Origin: Cannabis sativa | Taxonomy: Eukaryota; Streptophyta; Magnoliopsida; Rosales; Cannabaceae | Direction: 5' to 3' | Length of the DNA: 64,000 nt | Assembly: GCF_029168945.1 (NCBI RefSeq) | Contig: NC_083605.1 | Coordinates: forward strand, 4,533,280-4,597,279 | Shown here: positions 10,390 through 20,579 of the stretch, piece after piece | Position numbering within the stretch: position 1 is the stretch's first letter | How the letters are laid out: every line of letters starts with the position of its first letter | Translations under genes and position numbers: made by a program | The notes under the pieces: model-generated | Told to the model about the DNA's origin: nothing | The model's database searches: none | Seen by the model: the letters and a program-made list of their open reading frames with translations, nothing else

Positions 10390-11597
10390 TCTTCTTTCTA
10401 TATACATAATACAAATTCAATTGCATTACATAACTTTTTCTTCATAATCACTCTTACAGGTATATATTTCTTCTTTCTTTCTGGTTAATCATCTTTGGGA
10501 TTCTTGAATTATGTTTTTTGCTTTTTTTAATGCTGTGTGGCATTTGTGAATTGGGTTTTCAGTTTGGTACATTTTCGTCTCCTTTTCAATTATTGAATCA
10601 TGTTTTTTGTCTTTTTGGGACTTTATTTTTCAAACAGTAATGCAGCTGTGAACTGGGTTTTGAAATTTATGCATTTTTGTTGAGCTTTTTCTTATACTTG
10701 TTTGGTTGATGAGAAAACATGGGAAAAAAAAAATAGAGAGAAAGCGATGATCTTTAGGAGCCGTGTTTGTCTTTCTTGGTGTTTTCTCTGCTTTCCATTA
10801 TCTCCCAAGTCCTTTGCATCTAGTTTAAAAGATGAACAATCCAATGATTTTCATGCATTTTCCCAGCTACCAAAAGGGGCAAACTTGATTTTGACATCTC
10901 TCAGAATTTGAGCATGATTTATTAAAGATGACTTGTTGGTTTATAAATGGTTGGATATTCTGCATTATTTAATCAAGTACTGTATATTGAAAATGATTAA
11001 TTTGATTTTCAAAAACAATTACTGTTTATAGCTTAGCCAGCTTGATCTCTCAGTTCAAATTTCCTGAAATGAGATCTTACTTTTATGCAAAGAGAATCTA
11101 AAGACATGTATGTAATAATTTATTTCATGTGAGAAAAGTTAGGAACAAGAGCCAAAGTAATGAGTAAAAGGTCAGTTTTTGTGTTTTTTCTGTTACTTGA
11201 TTTACAACATGAGTTCCTTGAAATATGTATTTTATATTTAGATTATTCAAGGGAAGACCAGATCTGAACCTTTAATACTAAAGAACTAGATACTGTGCAG
11301 CTAAAGTTTCCACCACATAAATCCACTGATTTTTAGACACTGGGAGCCATATTCTGCTTGCTTGGTCCCACTAGAATCTGTATCTGAATACTTAATAATT
11401 ATAGTAATGTAGTAGCCCTTAGAAGATTTTGGTTATGGGTGACTGTATGTCTAGCCATTCCTATATCATATGGTCCATAGGGAGTGATAATATGGTGTGT
11501 GTGTGTAAGGAAATATTTACATATCACTGATCATCACTGGTTTTGTTTACTGTTTCTGCAGCCCTTAATAGTTTTGATCTTGAGTTATGCTTCAATA
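10390..11597 (+). promoter_or_regulatory. Inferred 5' UTR and leader intron of the CBL gene
   Basis: A leader exon ending at 10459 (ACAG|GTATAT), a 1.1 kb intron and a second leader exon starting at 11562 (TTTCTGCAG|CCC) fit the GT-AG rule and place the ATG 36 nt into the second exon. TATA-like sequences lie near 10378-10400. The transcription start is not determined. Confidence 0.4.
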
Positions 11598-13193
11598 ATG
11601 GGCTGTTATCCATCCAAGCAAGTGAAAACGCCTGGCTATGAAGAGCCTACTGTTCTTGCAGCCGAAACACCATGTGAGTTGCATAAAAACCACTGTCATA
11701 ATCTCATATCTGAATTAATAAAAACTCTTGTTTGTTTAACTTATTATCAGCACCATTTTGGAAAAATTTCAAGAGATGTCATTGTAATTTGCAAGAGTTT
11801 TCGATTCAGAAGAGATTGTGTGATTGTTAATGTTTTGAAACAACATCATGACTCCATTGTCAAGAACTAGACATGGGAATAAACAATTGATCTATTTTCC
11901 AATTTTTTGCAGTCACAATAAGTGAAGTAGAAGCTTTGTATGAGCTTTTTAAAAAGTTGAGCAGCTCTATAATTGACGACGGTCTTATCCATAAGGTGCA
12001 TTTCCTAAGGTCACATTTTGTAAAGTGACTAATAAATTAGCTTCATATTATATCAGCTATGCTATATTACTGCTCTGAAATAAAATTTTCCATCTTGTCC
12101 TTGTTTACCAGGAAGAATTCCAGCTTGCACTTTTCAGAAACAGAAATAGAAGGAATCTTTTTGCAGATAGGGTGAGTAATGTTGGCTCCTCTTCAATATA
12201 ATATGGCATCTAGTAGTTCATGGCTCTGTGAAATGTTCCAATATCAATGGTCATGTCTCTTGGAAACAAATGGTTTGATTATCTATCATTCTAAACTGAG
12301 TTATTTTGAGTGTTCTTGTAGATTTTCGATTTGTTTGATGTTAAGCGTAATGGGGTTATTGAGTTTGGAGAATTTGTTCGATCACTCGGTGTCTTTCACC
12401 CAAATGCAGATGTTGAAGACAAAATTGCATGTAAGTTAAAGATTTCTAGTACTTTTATGTTCTAACTGTTGCCACCATTAGAATAACAAAACAGAAGCCA
12501 GAACTAGTTAGTCAAAGAAAACCATACATTACTTTCTTCTAATTGACTAAGTTGGTGGATGGGATTTATCTTTTTGCAGTTGCTTTTAGATTGTATGATC
12601 TGAGACACACGGGCTATATCGAGCGCGAGGAGGTGAGTACAGCAAAATATTTTATTTCCTTACCTTCTCATTGTTTTCTCTAAAGGTTTCGCTTTATCTG
12701 AGTTACTAAATGTGCATTTTATTGACAGTTGAAGGAGATGGTTTTGGCCCTTTTGCACGAATCAGATCTAATACTTTCCGATGATGAAATCGAACAAATT
12801 GTGGATAAGGTGCAAATTTGTATTTATTTATGTAATCAAGATCCTTTCTTTTTTCAACCAAACACTTCTGAAATCTTTATTTTCTTCAGACATTTGGTGA
12901 TGCTGATTCAAAAGGCGATGGAAGGATCGACCAAGAAGAGTGGAAAGCATTTGTGTTGAAACATCCTACTCTGATAAAGAACATGACTTTACCATATTTA
13001 AAGTGAGTAATAAATTGTGTTAAAAGGCGCCATTGATCATCGAAAAAATCTGAGCTTCCATGTTGGAGTTATTTGTTCTTATTCCAATTACGAAACAGCT
13101 CATTGCATTTGTGTTTTCTCCATTTTCAGGGATATAACTCTAGCTTTTCCTAGCTTTGTGCTGAGCTCTGAAGTAGAAGATTCAGAAATATGA
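11598..13193 (+). CDS. CBL: Calcineurin B-like (CBL) calcium sensor, CBL4/SOS3-type
   Basis: Eight coding exons: 11598-11673, 11913-11995, 12112-12171, 12322-12430, 12580-12632, 12729-12809, 12890-13002 and 13130-13193, joining in frame to a 212-residue protein, the usual CBL length. It starts MGCYPSK, an N-myristoylation signal with a palmitoylatable Cys3, as in membrane-anchored CBLs. Four EF-hand regions follow: a non-canonical first ([15 protein letters not shown]), then loops at [24 protein letters not shown] and [14 protein letters not shown]. The C-terminus has the FPSF motif (198-201), whose Ser200 is the known CIPK phosphorylation site in the family. CBLs bind calcium and recruit CIPK kinases to membranes; the CBL4 branch is linked to sodium tolerance. 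The GYEEP...ETPFT N-terminus fits the CBL4/5/8 group; the exact paralogue is uncertain. Confidence 0.95.
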
Positions 13194-13573
13194 GGCATAA
13201 AGATATAAATATGAAGAGGATATCAACAATGTATCATCCTTCTATGATGAAGCAATTCAAAGATGAAACAGCTTCATAACTAAGATGACATTACAAGGAA
13301 TGGAAAATTGAGGAAACCTGCAAAATAAATCATTCCTTGAGCTGCAAGTTACGACCGCAATCTTCGAAATCTCATCTAGTTGGTCAGATTGCAGAACTAA
13401 CAGAGAGCTAGGGAAAAGTTGTAAATAAAATCATATATGTGCAAGTTATTGTCATTTGGAACCTCTTTCCTTTTTTAATGTTTGGCATAACTAAAGAAAG
13501 CAAAAATAAAAACTCCTCAATTTGTGTTGTTATTAGTTAATAATAGTAAATGATTGTATGGTAATTATAATAA

Positions 13574-13973
13574 GGATAATTAGGATTTTTGATCCTTAAA
13601 TTTTGACATGTATTAAATTATGTTCTTTGGATTTTTCTGGCCCCTTAAATTTTTTTCCAGAATTATTGAGATTGTTGGATTTAAGGATTTTTATCAAATT
13701 TTATTTAATTTTACTAATTCGGTGGATTCTCAATGTATTAAATTATGCTTCTTAGACTTTGATACCCACCAAATTATGTCCCTTAAACTTTGACACGTAT
13801 TAAATCATGTCCTTCAAACTTTGATTTATATTAGACTTTTCTTACTAAAATTAGATAAAAATCCTTAAATCAAATAATTTCAATAATTCATTAGAAATTT
13901 TTAACTGCCTTAAAAATTCAAGAGCATGATTTGATACATGTCAAAGTTTAGAGGACAAAAATCTTAATTAACC
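13574..13973. mobile_element. Mutator-type MITE with 9-bp target duplication
   Basis: Terminal inverted repeats start GGATAATTAGGATTTTTG on the left; the right end is the reverse complement of GGTTAATTAAGATTTTTG. Homology continues about 45 bp through TTTGACATGTAT. A perfect 9-bp direct repeat TTATAATAA flanks it (13565-13573 and 13974-13982). Length 400 bp, no coding capacity. It lies just beyond the CBL 3' UTR. Confidence 0.85.
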
Positions 13974-13974
13974 T

Positions 13975-13975
<1 letters not shown>

Positions 13976-14022
<47 letters not shown>
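13976..14022. repeat. (AAT)n microsatellite
   Basis: About 15 uninterrupted AAT units, beginning inside the right target duplication of the neighbouring MITE. Confidence 0.95.
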
Positions 14023-14023
<1 letters not shown>

Positions 14024-14211
14024 TCTTTCTTTCTTCTAGACTAAACACACATCTTACTTTATTTTATTTTCATTCCAAAAATTTATATGGATACCTTACT
14101 TTAATAAGTTTTATTTTATGTAAAATGTACATTTTTTTTAAAGTTTACTATTCATGCTTTACATTTATAGAATATTATTAATTGCTTTAAATATATTTTA
14201 TTAATTATTTT

Positions 14212-14649
14212 GAGTTTGGGTCTGGGTTTGGGTCTGGGACTGGGTCTGGGTCTGGGTCCGGGTCCGGGTCTAAGTCCAGATCCGGGTCTCGTGTCCATGT
14301 CCGGGTCCGGGTCTCGATCTAGGTCCCAAGTCTTGGGTCCGGAACTCGGGTCCTAGGTCTGGGTTTGGATCTGGGTCAGAGTCTGGGTCCCGTGTCTGAG
14401 TCTGGGTTCGAGTCCAAGTTCAGGTCCGGGTTCGGGTCTTGGATCCCGAGTCTCGGTTTGGGTCTTGGGTTTCGGTCCGAGTCCAAGTCTCGGGTTAGGT
14501 CTCCAGTCTAGGTCCGAGTTCGGGTCTAGTCTGGGTCTACGTTCGGATCGGGTCCGGATCCCGGGTCTGGGTCCTAAGTTCGGGTCCGGGTTTGAGTTTG
14601 GTCTCGTGTCCAAGTTTGGATCTTGGACAGGTTCGAGGTCTGAGTCTTG
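14212..14649. repeat. Degenerate GGGTCY hexamer array, G-rich on the + strand
   Basis: About 435 bp built from GGGTCT, GGGTCC, GGGTTT and related hexamers, with occasional register changes. Closely spaced GGG tracts, densest at about 14217-14272, could form G-quadruplexes on the + strand. Long open frames on both strands come from the repeat, not from a gene. Confidence 0.9.
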
Positions 14650-16888
14650 AATAAAGTTTTTTTAATATATTAAAATCGAATCGAATTAGATCCGATTCGG
14701 AAAAAAATTAAGCGAGATAGAGCGGATCTAATCATCCAATAAGTATCCGAATATTTTGGGTCATAAGTGATCTGTCAGATCGGAACTCTGACCTATTCCA
14801 ACTAAATGGATCTTTTTGACATCCCTAACCAAAACAATAAAAATACCTATTACATTCAAAATCACCAAAATCCTTTCATTCACTCTTCTCACAGATCATC
14901 GCTCACTTTCTAAATTCAAAAACATTAAATAACATCACATTGAGTTTATTTAGGTATTTTATGAACTCATTTATCATTTTTTACTCTCGTTTTCTTTGAG
15001 TTGTGTTATAAACATAACAACCTCAGTTTGAATCAATCAAGCCTTAATTACAAAACCAAAAATTAAAATAAGATAATGCAATGAAAGGAAATTAAGAATA
15101 GAAAAGTAAGCAACAAGCAAATTTAAAGGGGTTCGAACGTTCCTCTACAATTTGTAGAAAGCCTATTCTCTTTGAATTCCTTCCAAAGAATCCTCCTTTT
15201 ACTATGATAATGTCAAATTACAAATTTTGGTTTAAGATAACTTAAATTGTTACAATGATGATCTTCTCCTTTGAGCAACATCCAATTAAAGCTTGAACAC
15301 TTAGAAAACTTCCTTGAAGATCTCTTCTTCCCTTTGATTTCTCAATTTTGTTCATCTATCTTCATCTTTAACATTCTTGCTACAAGTTACAATTAAATCT
15401 CGCCATACATTAATAGTTCTCTCAGTTCTCTCTCTAATTATTTTCTATTATTTTACAATTAATGAATAAAGGCTTCCGTTTCTAATAAAATTAACAACTT
15501 ATTGCTAACCGAATTAACTAACTCTAAAATATCTAACCCGAATTGTCTTGAAACATGCCATGTCATCAAAGTCGTTAATTGTTTGGTTTATTTAGGTTTG
15601 ATATAACAAGTTTTAGTTTGGATTTGTTAGAGTTAGTTAAAAATGTTTGTTAATACTGGTTTAGTGAGTTAATCGTTGTTGTTTCTGTTGTATTTTATTG
15701 TTTAGTTGTTCTCTTAACAGCCTTTTTGTAAGTATTAGCTAATTCTCATTAGGTTGCTTACTAGTTAAGATTATGTTTAATAGAGGTGTAAACATTGTAT
15801 TATATTTGACTTAAAAAATAATTTTATGATATATTTATATTAATTTATAGCATTGTGCTCCAATGCACAAATACAAACTTGATGAAAAATTTAATAATTT
15901 TCTTAAGAGCATAAAAAAAAAAATTCTATCATTAATTTTATTATTATTTTATCGTATAAACAATAAAAAATGTAAAAAAATTATAATTTAATCCAATAAT
16001 TGAATTTAATAATGAAATATAAAAATAAAATAAAAGTAAATAGTGCATTTATTGTGATGTAAATTTTACATAATATCATATTATGATCTAAATTTAGATC
16101 AATTTTTATTATGTAATAAATTTAGATCGACTTTTAACTCACTATTTGAGCAAATTTTTTATAAAATAAACTATATTTTAGTAATAGATCACCAATTTAC
16201 ATTTATATTAAAGATGTTCTTAGTACTCTATAATACTTTAACAATTCTTCACTACACCAATAATAAAATGAAAATTTTGTTAAATGTGCTATCTTAAAAG
16301 GATTCAATGTTATTATTTTTTTTTTTTTGGAACTGGTTAAATGTGCAAGATACTTAAAATGAAAATTTTGTTATTTAGTGAGATTATTAAGTCAATGTTT
16401 GACTACGTTCTTATACTTTTTTCAAAGAATTTGTGAAGTACAAAGTTGTAAATCTCTTTATTTTGTTAACATTTTAAATTGTCTCATTTATTGAAGATGA
16501 TCAAAACAAAAAGAAAAACATATTAAGCCTGTCTATGGTGATACACCTATTCTTTACTTTGTTGGCAATGCAGTCCTCTTGTGTCACTTACATAAGAAAA
16601 ATCCTCTTTTCACATATTCTTCTCCCAAATTGAAAGTAATACTTTGACTTAGAATGCATTTAAGGGCTAAGGAACAACCAAAACACCTATAAAATAAGTA
16701 AATATATTTAGAGAGCTAATTTTAAGAGTTTTCAACATTCTTCAATCATCTTTTCCTCGTTCTTTTTATTATTTGGTATGGTTATGACGGTTAAACATTC
16801 TCAATTATTATTTTATTTGCACTTAATTTTTTAAATTTAAATTTTGAAAATAAAATCCTCTAAACTACTAAATTATTAGCAAATTTAA
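14650..16888. other. Intergenic DNA, no gene seen
   Basis: A+T-rich, with no coding region or clear element boundary. The stretch around 15100-15600 has less biased composition and may be old LTR debris, but no ends could be found. Confidence 0.4.
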
Positions 16889-17221
16889 GAGTAAATGGCG
16901 GTAAAACTCCAAAAATTTTCATTTTGATTTCACTTAACTCCCAAAACTCAAATTTGAGCGGTAAAACCCACAATACTCGTATTCTTTTAGCAATTTAACA
17001 TTTCCGTCCATTTTAGGTGTTAAGTGCCATGTTGGATTGAACACAGTGTACACGTGGCACAATTTTATTGGTCCACGTAAAAAATTATTTAAAAAAATTA
17101 AAAAATTAAAATAAAATTAATTTAAAATTAAAAAAAAATTATAAATAATAAATAATTTCTTTTTTTTTTCTTTCTTTTTTTCCTTTATTTTTTTTTTCTT
17201 TTCTTTCTTTTTCTTCTGCAG

Positions 17222-17261
<40 letters not shown>

Positions 17262-18181
17262 CCATTTTGTGCAACAACCAAAAAACTCAAAGCTTTCTCT
17301 CTCTAAAACCTCCCCAAAACCATGGCTTCCAATCCAAAACCCCACCAAGCTTTGATCTTTCTCCTTCAACTCTTCTTCTTCTTAGTCTCTACAACCACCG
17401 GTACCTCATCTTCTTCTTCACCTCCGGCACCGACTGTCTTCGACATCCTCCGGCCTTGACGAACCCAGAACTTGCTCCTTTCTCGGTTCACACAACCCAA
17501 AAAACTCACATCTCAAACTCAAGAACACAAGAACACGAACCCAGAAATTTCTAGCTCACAAAACAAAACCCAGAAAATTTCTTGCAAACTCTCGGGCAAA
17601 CTTACCACACCAAACTGGCAGTAGCTCCAAGCTCGTTCTTCTGCGCCGCCCACCCGAATGGCTGCCTAGCTGATGAAATCCCAGCTCCATACTTGTCGGG
17701 CGTGCGAAGAGGCAATCACTGGATCTGCAACTCTGGTTTTGACCTTACTCGGAGTCTTATCAACCTTACTCCGACCACTGCCCATTTCTTGTTCTTGCGT
17801 TAGGTTTAGGTTAGGATTTTTTTTAGGGAAGAAGAAGAAGAAGAAGAAAGAGAAGGAGGGGGTTAGGGAATGGAATTGGGAAATAGGTTTTTTTTTTTTT
17901 TAATTTTTATTTTTAAAGAAAAATAATTTTTTTATTTTATATTTTTAAAATAATTAATTTTTTAATTTTTTTAAATAATTTTACGTGGACTAATAAAATT
18001 GTGCCACGTGTATATTATGTCTACGTGGACAATCCAACCTGGCAGTTAACAGCTAAATTTGGACGGAAGTGTTAAATTGCTAACAGAATACGAGTATTGG
18101 GGGTTTTACCGCCCAAATTTGGGTTTTGGGGGTTAAGTGAAACCAAAATGAAAGTTTTGGGAATTTTGCCGCCATTTACCC
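16889..18181. mobile_element. Mutator-like element (possible Pack-MULE), 9-bp target duplication
   Basis: Left end GAGTAAATGGCGGTAAAACT, right end the reverse complement of GGGTAAATGGCGGCAAAATT; the inverted repeat continues about 150 bp through the segments with AATACGAGTATT and TTAGCAATTTAACA. The perfect 9-bp direct repeat CAAATTTAA flanks it (16880-16888 and 18182-18190). No transposase is present. The interior (about 17160-17900) is richer in G+C, has a (CT)17 run at 17225-17259, and carries an ATG-initiated frame described separately. Confidence 0.85.
17322..17459 (+). pseudogene. Captured gene fragment: signal peptide plus DUF538-like start
   Basis: A 45-codon frame with ATG in good context (ACCATGGCT) encodes a hydrophobic leader (ALIFLLQLFFFLVSTTTG) followed by a Ser/Pro-rich linker and PTVFDILRP, then a stop. 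Many plant DUF538 (At5g01610-like) secreted proteins begin with a signal peptide followed by PTVY(D/E)(I/V)L and then a GLPxGLLP stretch, which is missing here. It sits inside a Mutator-like element, so I infer a captured, truncated gene 5' end preceded by CT-rich leader DNA. The family match is by short motif only. Confidence 0.4.
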
Positions 18182-18190
18182 CAAATTTAA

Positions 18191-19079
18191 TATGCTACAT
18201 ACAATTATATGTTAAAGAATGTTGACCCTCAAAAGTCATATAGATAAGTGGTTAAAAAAGTGTATGTATAGCATAGAGACAAAATAATAGTCACCACCGT
18301 AGAATTATTCTACAAATGTAATACAACCAAAAATTTTAAATAATTAAAATAACAATATTTCTAAATAATAAAATAGAACAAAACATCATGAAAATAAATA
18401 CACAAAACAACTAAGTATTACAAATTCAATACACAAAAAATCTAATAAAATATAATTAATATATATTATATTTTTCAATATTTTTATTATATAAATAATT
18501 TTTTAACATTTATTAATTGAATTGGATCGATTTTTAATTGGATTTCGAGATTGACATCTAATAACTAATTCAATCAAATAAGAATCTAACTTTAACATCC
18601 AATCCAAAATTGTAATTGGAATTTTTAACTTTTTGTAATTGGATTGAATTGAATTGGATCGATTCGATTCAATTGGATTGGATTAAATGATACCCACCCC
18701 TATTTATTTGTTCCTAGTTCCCATTTTTAACTTCAATATTTTTATTTGATTTTACCAATGTAAAATAAATAAATAAAATGAAGTAAATAGAATAGAAATG
18801 AGATTTTAGTGGATATAGAGAATCTTCAAACAAAACATATACTACAAATAAAGGAAATTAAGCCATTTGGTCAAAATGAATGGTTATTTTGATTAAACCG
18901 TTATGAATTTATCTGTAACCGAGAATTAAAATTATGTAATTACACCGCAAATTAATCATTTATGAATATATATTTTTTTTTGAAACAAAATTTATAAATG
19001 TTCTTTTTTTATCTCAAAAAAAAAGTCTCTTTTTCTTATTTGACAACAAATTCAGTCTAGTTTAGTAATTTTCATCAAT
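18191..19079. other. Intergenic DNA, no gene seen
   Basis: A+T-rich. Around 18510-18690 there are repeated GAATTGGAT-type words with partial inverted symmetry, perhaps an old MITE; its ends could not be defined. Confidence 0.35.
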
Positions 19080-19088
19080 AGATAAATG

Positions 19089-19492
19089 AGAGTTATATTT
19101 GCACCCCTTAAACTTATAAATACACCCTATTATTAAAAAAAATATAAACTTAAATAATTTTTAAAAATTACTCTTAATATTTTTTTAAAAATTTTTCTTC
19201 ACATTATTTTATGTTAATTTTAATACTTATTTTGATTTTATTTTCATAATTTTTTTTTTTCTAACTCATGTGTATTTTTTTTTAAAAAAAAATTCACATA
19301 ATTTTTTATTTTAATTTTTTTATCATAATATTTAAAATACACTTTATTTTTGTTTGATAGGTATATTTTTTAAGAATATGAATTGAAAAAAAAAAGTTAA
19401 AAAAAAATTAGTACAATTAAAAATATAAATTTTATATAAAATAAAAATTATCAAAATGAGGTAACTTTTTGGGGTGTAAATAAAATTTCCCT
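19089..19492. mobile_element. Mutator-type MITE upstream of the peptidase gene
   Basis: Left end AGAGTTATATTTGCACCCC and right end the reverse complement of AGGGAAATTTTATTTACACC form a short inverted repeat. The perfect 9-bp direct repeat AGATAAATG flanks it (19080-19088 and 19493-19501). Length 404 bp, non-coding. It ends about 200-300 bp before the likely transcription start of the next gene. Confidence 0.8.
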
Positions 19493-19669
19493 AGATAAAT
19501 GGGGAAAAAGAAAAAGAGTAAGAGAACGAACACGCGCTTTTAGTGCGTGAAGTAAACGCGTCTCAACTTCAAGTTCCTTCCTTCAAAGATGAACAAAAAC
19601 TAGCAGTAGCAGACACCGAGTGAGATAGAAAGGAACCGAGTTGACTCACCTCACCATATTCTCCCATTA

Positions 19670-20579
19670 GATCTATATTTATATATATATATAATATGTT
19701 TTCTATTCCTCATTACCCTTTTTATAATTCTTATTCAAATATAAATACTATATACGACAATAATATAACTTTGTAGACAATCCAAATTCCCATATCTTCT
19801 TCTTCCTTTCATGGCCGATCGTTTTCTCAGGTCCCATTTCATTTTTCTTTTAAAAAAAAGTTTAAACCTTTGTTTTTATTGTCTTTTCAAGTTTATCACT
19901 TTTCAATTGATTTAACTTTATTTTTCTTTTGGGTTGTGTGTGGTTGTGATGCAGTTTCATATTCTGTGATCGGATCCACTGGATACCTATCCTTGGTGTT
20001 GAAAAAGGACTGATTCGAGGGATTTCTTGGTAGGTAATTGCTGTTCAAGATTAATAATCAGTCTTAATTCTCCATTTTATGCTTAAAAATCTTTAGTCTT
20101 CTGCTTGATGAAACTGAATGGGAATTATTGATTTGTAAGTTTATTATTTGGGTTGTAATTATTTTTCTGTAATTTCGATTTAGTTTCTGCTGTTTGGTTG
20201 CTGAGAAACTAGTTGAGAAATGTGTGGATAATGTTGATTTGGGTATTTAAAATTAGTATTTTTTTTATAATTATTTTGGTGAAAAGCTTGGAATTGGAAA
20301 AAAATGTTTAAAGGGTTTTTATATTGGATTCTTGTTCCATCTTACAAAATCATATTCATACTTAACTATGAACTATCAACCACCTTAGTAAATTGCTAGA
20401 TTAATTTTCATATGGAGTATAATGAAGCCTTTTCACATTTGGTTCTGAAATTTTCTATTTAGCTAATTAGAATTGAGATTTGACAAATTTAAGCTTAATG
20501 GTTTTTACCAGTTGTTGATTTGTTTTTCCTGTTATTTTGAATTTCAGATTAATGATCTGACCAAGTTATCTGATTTGTA
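19670..20579 (+). promoter_or_regulatory. Inferred promoter and two-intron 5' leader of the peptidase gene, with uORF
   Basis: A TATA-rich stretch lies at about 19675-19700. The leader can be spliced by GT-AG signals at 19831/19954 and 20034/20547. Joining 19811-19830 to 19955-20033 creates an ORF starting at the ATG at 19811 (context TTTCATGGCC) and ending in TAG at 20031-20033, directly at the second donor: 32 codons, beginning MADRFLSFIFC. It closes upstream of the main ATG at 20580. RNA evidence would be needed to confirm the exons. Confidence 0.45.

Noticed and set aside
14353..14650. Pro/Arg-rich and Gly/Ser-rich open frames on both strands
   Set aside because: They are translations of the GGGTCY repeat; open frames on both strands are expected from such repeats.
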